Part shown: piece by piece, positions 36,427-43,404 of the stretch
Layout of the letters: each line of letters begins with the position of its first letter
How positions within the stretch are numbered: position 1 is the stretch's first letter
NCBI GenBank assembly: GCA_016700075.1
Contig: CP065000.1
Coordinates: 3,162,001 to 3,226,000 of the forward strand
Direction: 5' to 3'
DNA: 64,000 nt
From: Acidobacteriota bacterium
GTDB lineage: Bacteria; Acidobacteriota; Blastocatellia; Pyrinomonadales; Pyrinomonadaceae
Translations under genes and position numbers: made by a program
Notes under the pieces: model-generated
Told to the model about the DNA's origin: nothing
The model's database searches: none
What the model saw: the letters and a program-made list of their open reading frames with translations, nothing else

Positions 36427-36936
36427 TTAGTTGCTGAGCGGTGTTGCCGTTCCGACTGTTGCCAGCGTGAAGGCTGTACCAAGGTTGGCGGCAGTTGCGT
36501 CAGCAACCATGACGCCATTGGTCGCGATACCGAAGCGGCGAGCACCCGTCTGGGTTACACCGGTAGTGGTAGTCGGATTAGCTGAGAAAAAGAACTCTGC
36601 CGGTGCGGTCGTCGATGCAGCAACGCGGCCTCCGACGAAGTTGTATCCGCTCTTGGTACCGGTCGCCAGAACTGAATCGACGAGTCCGGGGGTTCCGAGT
36701 TCGGTAAGTGCTAGGACAGTACCGGCACCAACGTCACCGGCGTAGTTGCCGTTGCCGTAGGTCGAAGCATACGTCATCTGAGCACCATGCAATGTACGCA
36801 TGGCCGAGATGGCCGATCCTTCGTTAGCCGAGCGGCGGGCCGCCAGCAGGTTGGGGATTGCGATCGCTGCGATGATGCCGATGATCACGACGACGATCAA
36901 AAGTTCGATAAGCGAGAAGCCTTTCTGATTTTTCAT
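36427..36936 (-). CDS. Type IV pilin-like protein
   Basis: A 169-residue major-pilin-like protein. The type III signal peptide is MKNQKG followed by F-S-L-I-E-L-L-I-V-V-V-I-I-G-I, with the prepilin peptidase cut after Gly6, N-methyl-Phe as new first residue and the conserved Glu5. The hydrophobic N-terminal helix continues into IPNLLAARRSANEGSAISAMRTL. A globular Ala/Thr/Gly-rich domain follows with no Cys pair, unlike the classical pilins of Pseudomonas, and closer to delta-proteobacterial and acidobacterial pilins. A sigma-54-like promoter lies upstream and PilSR-like genes lie beyond it. Confidence 0.93.
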   Translation of the reverse strand: MKNQKGFSLIELLIVVVIIGIIAAIAIPNLLAARRSANEGSAISAMRTLHGAQMTYASTYGNGNYAGDVGAGTVLALTELGTPGLVDSVLATGTKSGYNFVGGRVAASTTAPAEFFFSANPTTTTGVTQTGARRFGIATNGVMVADATAANLGTAFTLATVGTATPLSN

Positions 36937-36999
36937 TTGGTTTACGATCTCCTGAAGTTTCGAAAAAATGTTGTACCTTTCCCAGGCCGCTAGATTATT

Positions 37000-37015
37000 A
37001 ACAATAGGTGTGCCA
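37000..37015 (-). promoter_or_regulatory. Sigma-54 (-24/-12) promoter of pilin gene
   Basis: On the minus strand the sequence TGGCACA-N4-TTGTT matches the consensus TGGCACG-N4-TTGCW at all key positions except the -12 C. It lies about 65 nt before the pilin ATG. The adjacent NtrC-type regulator gene fits sigma-54 control. An imperfect hairpin (37012-37041) overlaps and extends upstream of the -24 element. Confidence 0.7.
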
Positions 37016-37197
37016 CATCGCGGACGAAGTCCGGTGTGGCCTGTAAATATAATGAATGCAACACTTAGCGAATTTGCGAAGGCCGTCCGCTATGCAGGGG
37101 TGTCGGTCGCGACCGTATTTTCTAACACTATTTGTGAGCCGGACGCTGACAGAAAATGGCAGTTTTAAAGTGAATCAGCAGTGGACCGTTGAAATTT

Positions 37198-38592
37198 TCA
37201 ATCGCTGCTCCGCATTTGAGCAGAAAGGCTGCGGATACTGTGTTTGTCCAAAAGGTGCCGCAGCGAGCGAACCGGCATCCTGAGTAGTTCGGCGGCTTTC
37301 GTCTGATTTCCGCCGCTCTGCCGTAGAGCCTCGACAACGTAGGTCTTTTCGAGGTTTTCCAGGTGGCTCATCAGGTCGATGCCGTCATCGGGAAGGCTGA
37401 ATTCCGACCTTATTCGATCGGGATTATAGTTAGTAATGTGGGTCGGGAGCTGTTCGGGCTGGATCTCAGCGGTCCGTTCGAGAGCGACCGCACGCTCGAT
37501 GGTATGCTCCAGTTCGCGGACATTTCCGTGCCAAGAATAGTTCTCCAGCAGTTGGGCGGTTCGGGGCGATATCCCAAGTTCTTTGCCGGACTGGTCACAG
37601 AACTTGCGAACGAAATGCTCGATCAAAGCAGGAATGTCCTCTTTACGGTCACGCAGCGGCGGCAGATCGATCGGGATGACAGATATCCGGTAAAAAAGGT
37701 CCTCTCGGAACGTGCCGTCCTCCGCCATACGCTTCAGATCTCGATTCGTCGCCGCGATCACACGGGAATCTATCGGTATTTCATCATGGGCGCCAACCGG
37801 CCGCACGCGGCGTTCCTGCAGTACGCGGAGCAGTTTGACCTGCATCGCGGGCGACATTTCACCGATCTCGTCTAAAAAAATGGTGCCGCCATTCGCCGCC
37901 TCAAAAAGTCCTTTGCGGTCGGTATTCGCGCCGGTGAACGAACCTTTTTTGTATCCGAACAGCTCAGATTCGAGAAGCGTCTCGGTGAAAGCACCGCAGT
38001 TAATTGATATGAAAGGCTTGTCGGCACGCGGGCTCATACTGTGAATTGCTCGAGCGACAAGCTCTTTTCCGGTTCCGCTCTCACCGGTAACAAGCACGGT
38101 TGACTGTACTTCGGCGACAGTCTCGATCATTTGAAAGATCGCGTGCATCTTTGCAGAACTGCCGACGATGTTGCCGATGCTGCCGCGTTCACGCTGTGCA
38201 CGTTTGAACGCCCGGTTCTCATTCACCAACGCCTGTTTTTCGAGCGTTTTAGCAATGATGACCTTTAGTTCCTCGACGTCAAAAGGCTTTTCGATGAAAT
38301 CATCCGCTCCGAGTTTGAAGGCATCACGAGCAGTCTCTACCGACGAATGCGCCGTCATCAGTACAACGCCGACATCGGGATTTCGCTCGCGCACGTTACG
38401 AAGCAGCTCAATACCGTCCATATCGGGCATGCGGACATCTGTCAGCACTACGTCTGCCCGCTCTGCTTCGAGCATTTCGAGTGCCTGAATACCGTTGAAA
38501 GCGGTACGCACGGCGTAGCCTTCCTCGCGAAATACGAGTTCCAACACCTGTCTAAGGCTCTGTTCGTCGTCAACGATAATGATGTTTGGCAT
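37198..38592 (-). CDS. NtrC-family sigma-54 response regulator, PilR-like
   Basis: A 464-residue enhancer-binding protein. The receiver domain has the acidic pocket (VDDE), phosphoacceptor Asp52 (VLTDVRMPDMDG) and EKPFD. The AAA+ domain has Walker A GESGTGKE (170-177), the GAFTGA-type loop as GSFTGA (ELFGYKKGSFTGA), Walker B GTIFLDEIGEMS and R-finger region. A C-terminal Fis-type helix-turn-helix follows (GNQTKAAELLRMPVRSLRHLL). It activates sigma-54 promoters after phosphorylation. Gene order (pilin, this gene, sensor kinase on one strand) supports a PilR role; other NtrC-like roles are possible. Confidence 0.88.
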   Translation of the reverse strand: MPNIIIVDDEQSLRQVLELVFREEGYAVRTAFNGIQALEMLEAERADVVLTDVRMPDMDGIELLRNVRERNPDVGVVLMTAHSSVETARDAFKLGADDFIEKPFDVEELKVIIAKTLEKQALVNENRAFKRAQRERGSIGNIVGSSAKMHAIFQMIETVAEVQSTVLVTGESGTGKELVARAIHSMSPRADKPFISINCGAFTETLLESELFGYKKGSFTGANTDRKGLFEAANGGTIFLDEIGEMSPAMQVKLLRVLQERRVRPVGAHDEIPIDSRVIAATNRDLKRMAEDGTFREDLFYRISVIPIDLPPLRDRKEDIPALIEHFVRKFCDQSGKELGISPRTAQLLENYSWHGNVRELEHTIERAVALERTAEIQPEQLPTHITNYNPDRIRSEFSLPDDGIDLMSHLENLEKTYVVEALRQSGGNQTKAAELLRMPVRSLRHLLDKHSIRSLSAQMRSSD

Positions 38593-38670
38593 CTGATTCG
38601 GGCTAATTTTTTGCTGAAGTGTCAGGCACGGGAACGTTAAACACCATTTTTACTGATAAATCTTCCAAAT

Positions 38671-40407
38671 TCAAGAGTTTTCGGTCTCTTTTGTGTTTCG
38701 CACTTTCAAAAATTCGATGATCTTCGCGTTGCCGTCGTCATTTTTTGCGGAACGGCGGCCCATCGGAAGGTCGATGCTTATCGTAGTTCCGGAACCTACT
38801 TTGCTGCGTACGTTGATCGCTCCGTTGTGGTCTTTGACTATCTGGTACACGATGGATAAGCCCAGGCCGGTGCCGCCGGTCGTTGATTCGGAGAAAGGCT
38901 CGAACAAACGTTCCACCTGCTCCTGCGACATGCCGCGGCCGGAGTCGGACAGGGTGATGCGAACGCGGTGATTCGGAAGCGTGTTTAAGCCTATCGTGAG
39001 CCTTCCGCCGCCGGGCATTGCCTGCAGAGCGTTCCTGGAAAGATTCCAAAAGATCTGCTTCAACTGAGCCGCATCGGCATAGACGATGACAGGAAGATCA
39101 GGCAGATCGACGGAAAATTCGTGGTTGTCCTGAACGTCCGGGCCGTGTTTTATAAGTGTTATGGTCTCTTCGATCAATGCGACCATTTCGACCTCTGCAA
39201 AGTCGGCCGCCGCAGGCCGCGCATAGTTGAGGAAATTGGTTATGATCTTGTTGAGACGATCAGATTCCTTGAGGACGATTTCCATCAAACTGTCCCTTGA
39301 CGTCTCCGAGATCGTCTTGGATCCGAGCATTTGGATCGCTCCTTTCATCGCTCCGAGCGGATTGCGGATCTCGTGTGCGAGCCCCGCGGCAATGCGTCCG
39401 ACGGCGGCTAGGCGATCTTTGCGCCTTATACTCTCTTCCATAGACCGAATTTCTGTCAGATCCTGAAATGTGATTATCAGTCCCGATGCCTCATTGTCTT
39501 CCGAGAACAGCAGCGACACGCTGAAGCCGATCCGCACCGCGAAACCTTCAGGCGTGGTAAGGTCGGTCTCAAAACGCGGCAGTTGTTCTCCTTCGCCAGC
39601 GGCGGCAAGCGAAAGATCGATCTGTTCCTGTATGTCGCCGAAAAGGTCGCCGATGGGCCTGCCCTGAACCTGATCAAGCCGGTAGCCCGTGATCTCTGTC
39701 GCAGCGGCATTGAAGGTATAGATGATGCCGTCAAGGTCCGTCGTTACAAGGCCTGAACGGATGGATTCGACGATACGTTCGTGCAATGCCCGCAAGGAGG
39801 CGAGCGTTTTGGCGGTTTCGGCGAGTTCTTCACCTGACGACCGTCGTTCCGAAAGTCGGGACGCCAAAAGACCGACGACCAGCAGAGCGACCACTTGAAA
39901 ACTGACGATCTGGATGGCCTTGCCGATAGCCTGCACGGTTCCTGAGCTTTCAATGACGGCCGCAGCGGAAAGCGAACTGAGTAGTACGAAGCAGAACGAA
40001 CACCAAACTGCAAGAAAAAGTGTCGGCATCGGGCGAAGGAAAAAGCTTGCGACGCCAATAAGAACGATGTAAAGCGTGATATACGGCGAGGTCAGATCAC
40101 CCGTCCGCCAGATGAGCCAGGTTATCAAAAGCGAATCCAACAGGAACTGGACGGTCAGTTGCGCCGTGTAAGCCCGACCAAGTCGCAGCACAAAGAAATA
40201 CGCAATGGTCAATCCGACCGAGATCACAAAAACGATAAACAGGCCCTGCGGGATCGAATCGAGTGAGACTTTCAGCGTGCCGCTCTGCCAATACCAACTC
40301 GCGATCAGCATCAAAAAGATCGCAAGCAGGCGCCCGATAATGAGCGTCTGCATCCGCTGGACCTCACGCGGATTGGATGTGGATTCGATTTCGTCTAGAC
40401 TGTTCAT
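38671..40407 (-). CDS. Sensor histidine kinase, PilS-like
   Basis: A 578-residue membrane kinase. Start chosen at MNSLDEIES because upstream codons (to 40581) read through the divergent gene region and have no membrane-protein character. About six transmembrane helices span residues 20-185. A PAS domain (VESIRSGLVTTDLDGIIYTFN, ITGYRLDQVQG) covers about 205-310. The H-box has His345 in AGLAHEIRNPLGAMKG, then the N-box FWNLSRNALQAMPGGGRL, the G1 DSGRGMS, the F-box FEPFSE and the G2 GGTGLGLSIVY. PilS has the same layout (six TM, PAS, HisKA, HATPase). Its own regulator lies 78 nt downstream. Confidence 0.88.
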   Translation of the reverse strand: MNSLDEIESTSNPREVQRMQTLIIGRLLAIFLMLIASWYWQSGTLKVSLDSIPQGLFIVFVISVGLTIAYFFVLRLGRAYTAQLTVQFLLDSLLITWLIWRTGDLTSPYITLYIVLIGVASFFLRPMPTLFLAVWCSFCFVLLSSLSAAAVIESSGTVQAIGKAIQIVSFQVVALLVVGLLASRLSERRSSGEELAETAKTLASLRALHERIVESIRSGLVTTDLDGIIYTFNAAATEITGYRLDQVQGRPIGDLFGDIQEQIDLSLAAAGEGEQLPRFETDLTTPEGFAVRIGFSVSLLFSEDNEASGLIITFQDLTEIRSMEESIRRKDRLAAVGRIAAGLAHEIRNPLGAMKGAIQMLGSKTISETSRDSLMEIVLKESDRLNKIITNFLNYARPAAADFAEVEMVALIEETITLIKHGPDVQDNHEFSVDLPDLPVIVYADAAQLKQIFWNLSRNALQAMPGGGRLTIGLNTLPNHRVRITLSDSGRGMSQEQVERLFEPFSESTTGGTGLGLSIVYQIVKDHNGAINVRSKVGSGTTISIDLPMGRRSAKNDDGNAKIIEFLKVRNTKETENS

Positions 40408-40419
40408 ACGAAACGGCCT

Positions 40420-40797
40420 ATGGATGCGGCAGAACCTCAGAAAATGACAAACGGCACAGTGAAGAAACCATGGGGCAGCTTCACGCAATTGGACTCGGGC
40501 GAAAATTTTTCGGTGAAACGGATCGAGGTCTTGCCGGGTGCGAGGCTTAGCTATCAGCAGCACAGCCGTCGTGCCGAACATTGGTACGTCGTCCGCGGCA
40601 TAGCTAAAGTAACACTAAACGGAAGCGATATTCTAGTCAGGCCCGGCGAGTCGGTCGAGATAGGCGTCGGCGACAGCCATCGTGCCGAGAACATCGACGC
40701 AAATGAGACACTTGTTTTCATCGAGGTGCAGACCGGAGACTATTTCGGCGAGGACGATATCATCCGCCTAGAGGACGATTTCGGCCGAGCGGGCTAG
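40420..40797 (+). CDS. Mannose-6-phosphate isomerase type II-like cupin
   Basis: A 125-residue cupin resembling the C-terminal isomerase domain of GDP-mannose pyrophosphorylase/phosphomannose isomerases: PWGSFTQLDSGENFSVKRIEVLPG, then SYQQHSRRAEHWYVVRGIAKVTLNG with metal-binding His/Glu, and PGESVEIGVGDSHRAENI, ending FIEVQTGDYFGEDDIIRLEDDFGRA. It stands alone without the nucleotidyltransferase domain. It diverges from the kinase gene by 12 nt and overlaps the tail of the convergent phosphatase gene by 30 nt. It probably supplies mannose-phosphate for surface sugars. Confidence 0.85.
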   Translation: MDAAEPQKMTNGTVKKPWGSFTQLDSGENFSVKRIEVLPGARLSYQQHSRRAEHWYVVRGIAKVTLNGSDILVRPGESVEIGVGDSHRAENIDANETLVFIEVQTGDYFGEDDIIRLEDDFGRAG

Positions 40798-41325
40798 GAT
40801 TATCTCAGCGGCTTCGCCGAGGTCGTCTGTTATGACATCGGCAACGCCGCCGATCGATTCAGAATGTGCGGCCCCATAGCCGGTCCTTACCAGGATCGTC
40901 TGTACTCCCGCGTTTTTCCCTGCCTCCATATCGATCTTTTTGTCGCCTATCATCCACGATGCCGCGATCTCGATCGCATGGTCGGTTTCGGCCTGCAGGA
41001 ACATTCCCGTTCCGGGTTTGCGGCAATCGCAGCCCGCGACAGGCATATGCGGACAAAAATAGAATCCGTCGATCAGTGAATTGATCCTTTCCTGCAGCGC
41101 ATCATGGATCGCGTGCATGTCGGCTTCGGTATAGAGTCCGCGTCCGATGCCCGATTGATTCGTAACGACGATCAGCAGGAATCCCGCGTCCTTTAGCCGC
41201 TGCAAAGCGTGTTTCGTGTAGTCAAAAACGCGGAGGTGTTCTACCTCGCTGAGAAAATTCACTTCTTCGATCAGCGTTCCGTCGCGGTCAAGAAAAACCG
41301 CCGGGCGTTTCGTCATTTCTATCAT
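40768..41325 (-). CDS. gmhB: HAD phosphatase, D-glycero-D-manno-heptose bisphosphate phosphatase
   Basis: A 185-residue HAD-family enzyme with the GmhB/histidinol-phosphatase signatures: FLDRDGTL(I)EE (nucleophile and acid Asp), VVTNQSGIGRG, and the zinc-loop CPHMPVAGCDCRKPGTGM. The third motif is WMIGDKKIDMEAGKNAG. It makes heptose-1-phosphate for LPS core. The ATG at 41325 was chosen, since an in-frame TTG one codon earlier is less likely. It overlaps the waaF-like gene, with which it is translationally linked, and supports heptose-containing LPS. Confidence 0.85.
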   Translation of the reverse strand: MIEMTKRPAVFLDRDGTLIEEVNFLSEVEHLRVFDYTKHALQRLKDAGFLLIVVTNQSGIGRGLYTEADMHAIHDALQERINSLIDGFYFCPHMPVAGCDCRKPGTGMFLQAETDHAIEIAASWMIGDKKIDMEAGKNAGVQTILVRTGYGAAHSESIGGVADVITDDLGEAAEIILARSAEIVL

Positions 41326-42364
41326 CAATTTGGGTTAGTGCGGCCCGCGAGGCCTCGAATATCTCATCGACCGAGATACGCGTCATGCATCGATGATCAA
41401 TAGGGCAGTCGCGCAGCATGCACGGCGAACATTCTACATCTTTTCGCACTATGAGTGCATTAAGCGAATATGGACGTGTAGTTTCGTGCTTTGTCGGGCC
41501 GAAAATTACGATGGTCGGCTTATCGACCGCGGCCGCTACGTGGGCGAGCCCCATATCATTCGCGACGAGCAGATCTGCCAACGCGAGAATAGCGACAGCT
41601 TCGGAAAGGGTTGTCCTGCCTGTCAGATCGATGAGCCGCGAACTGGAATGTTCCTGCACCTTAGCTGCGGCGTCCGAATCTTCTTCCGAACCGACAAGGA
41701 TCACAGATGCACCAAGTTCTCCACTAAGTCTGTCGGCGAGAGCGGCATATCGCTCAGCCGGCCAGCGTTTTGCACGCGAATTTTGCGAGCCGATACCGAG
41801 AGCGACTATCGGACTCGTCGCCGTGACGCCATTTGAATGCAATAGTTCGCGTGCGGTAGCCCTTCTGTCATCGGACACGTCAATAGAAATATCAGGCTCA
41901 CCCGCCGATTCGATGGATCTGCTGCCCAGTACGCGGCGTTCGACCTCGGCGGCAAGGTGCAGATAGTAATAGACCTCGTGTCGGCGGCCTTTCCATTCCG
42001 GAACAGGTACTGGATCGGTAAGCAGCAGCCCTCGAAGGTCTTTGTTGTAACCGATGCGGCGGGGAATTTTGGTCAGCAGCGTCGTGAGGGCCGATTCGAA
42101 CGAATTCGGAAAAAGTACAGCGAGATCGTACTTGTCGTCGCGCAAGAAACGCGAATTATCGAGCACATCTTTGATGGCCCACTTGTGACGGTCGTATGTG
42201 ACTATATCGTCTATGAAATCCGCGTCCTGAAACAGCCCTTCCGCCCAGGACCGCGTGTGCAGCGAAATCAACGCATCGGGAAAGACCCGCCGCAGAGCTT
42301 TGAGCGCCGGAACGCTCATCACCGCGTCACCAACCCAGTTTGTGCCTCGAACGAGAATTTTCAT
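41288..42364 (-). CDS. waaF: Glycosyltransferase family 9, heptosyltransferase II-like
   Basis: A 358-residue GT9 enzyme that adds heptose to the LPS inner core. Key features are MKILVRGTNWVGDAVMSVPAL, DLAVLFPNSFESAL, the second-domain ALGIGSQNSRAKRWPAERYA, VGSEEDSDAAAK and the nucleotide-sugar site VANDMGLAHVAAAVDKPTIVIFGPTKHE. The GTNWVGDAVMS start is the classical WaaF pattern. The stop region overlaps the start of gmhB by about 40 nt. The symbol is by similarity. Confidence 0.85.
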   Translation of the reverse strand: MKILVRGTNWVGDAVMSVPALKALRRVFPDALISLHTRSWAEGLFQDADFIDDIVTYDRHKWAIKDVLDNSRFLRDDKYDLAVLFPNSFESALTTLLTKIPRRIGYNKDLRGLLLTDPVPVPEWKGRRHEVYYYLHLAAEVERRVLGSRSIESAGEPDISIDVSDDRRATARELLHSNGVTATSPIVALGIGSQNSRAKRWPAERYAALADRLSGELGASVILVGSEEDSDAAAKVQEHSSSRLIDLTGRTTLSEAVAILALADLLVANDMGLAHVAAAVDKPTIVIFGPTKHETTRPYSLNALIVRKDVECSPCMLRDCPIDHRCMTRISVDEIFEASRAALTQIDDRNDETPGGFS

Positions 42365-42378
42365 GAATCAGTTTTTTC

Positions 42379-42444
42379 AACGCAAAGTCGCAAAGATGCG
42401 AAGACGGAAAGGGTTGGGTCAAAGGCCATTTGCGTCTTTGCGTT
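42379..42444. repeat. Intergenic inverted repeat (CGCAAAG type)
   Basis: AACGCAAAG (42379-42387) pairs with CTTTGCGTT (42436-42444), with additional CGCAAAGATG/GCGTCTTTGCG matches inside. It covers the gap between the epimerase stop and the waaF-like start and includes the epimerase stop codon. It belongs to the word-built inverted repeats noted elsewhere. Confidence 0.65.
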
Positions 42445-43285
42445 AAAAAAGTGTCTGTAATCCATCTTCAAGACCGATCTTCGGGCGCCAGCCGAGTTCG
42501 TGATCCGCAAGCGTGATGTCCGTGACGTAGTTCATTGGAACGGGGTCGGGCAGAGGGTTTTCTTCATCGATCAATGCCTCAAGGCCCGAAACTTCCTCCA
42601 TTTTAGCGACGAGTTCACCGAGCGTAAGTGCATTCGCACGGCCGCCGCCGATGTTGTAAAGTCCATGGCGTATTGCCGAATCCGTAAACGCCTCGCAAGC
42701 TGAAGCAAGATCATTTACATGCAAAATGTCTCGCCGCGGCCGCCCGCCGCCTGGCAGGCGAATGCGTTCACCCATATTTATCTGACGTGCGTAATGGCCG
42801 ACGAAATTCGGCAGATTGCCTTCGGAATTCGGGGCGTAAATGGTCGAAAGCCGGAAGATGCAGGAACGGATATTGAGCTGATGCGTGTAATATTCGACGT
42901 AGCGTTCGGCGATGAGCTTTGACCATTCAAGCGGTGACTGGCCGGCGTATGCGGTCGGGCATGTCTCGGGAACAGCGTCGAAATTGTCGGCGAAACGCCC
43001 GTAAACGTCCTTTGTAGATGCGAAGATGAACACAGCATTCTCACGCATATGCATCAGCACGTTAACGGCTCCTTCGGTGTTCGTGCGAAAGATGGAGTCG
43101 GCATTTTCGGGGTTTCGATCCATCTCGGCAGCAAGATGAATGACGACGTCGTACTCTGCGGCAATGGAACAATCAGTTTCGTATAGTACGTCGCGTCCCG
43201 AACGCCGCGAAAGGTCGTCAGCACCGAAATGCCTGACCAAATGCGTGCCCAGATAGCCGCTGCCGCCTGTGACGATAACTTTCAC
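42443..43285 (-). CDS. NAD-dependent sugar epimerase/dehydratase, atypical active site
   Basis: A 280-residue extended-SDR protein. The Rossmann start is IVTGGSGYLGTHLVRHFG (GxxGxxG), followed by VIHLAAEMD and IFASTKDVYG. Later come LRLSTIYAPNSEG-type and RRDILHVNDLASACEA segments typical of nucleotide-sugar epimerases. In the usual YxxxK position the sequence reads SPLEWSKLIAE, so the catalytic Tyr four residues before Lys is a Leu. The enzyme may use another acid or be a reductase-like variant. It is divergent from the PBP1A gene and close to LPS-core genes, so a surface-sugar role is likely. Confidence 0.8.
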   Translation of the reverse strand: MKVIVTGGSGYLGTHLVRHFGADDLSRRSGRDVLYETDCSIAAEYDVVIHLAAEMDRNPENADSIFRTNTEGAVNVLMHMRENAVFIFASTKDVYGRFADNFDAVPETCPTAYAGQSPLEWSKLIAERYVEYYTHQLNIRSCIFRLSTIYAPNSEGNLPNFVGHYARQINMGERIRLPGGGRPRRDILHVNDLASACEAFTDSAIRHGLYNIGGGRANALTLGELVAKMEEVSGLEALIDEENPLPDPVPMNYVTDITLADHELGWRPKIGLEDGLQTLF

Positions 43286-43404
43286 AGTTCAATTAAAGGC
43301 GATAAATTGCTGGACAGCAAGGGAGCGGTGTCTATAGAATTCTAGTTTGAGGCCCGACAGGGCCGCTCGTCATTTCTCTCCTGCTGTTCCGCCGCCCCCG
43401 GAAG

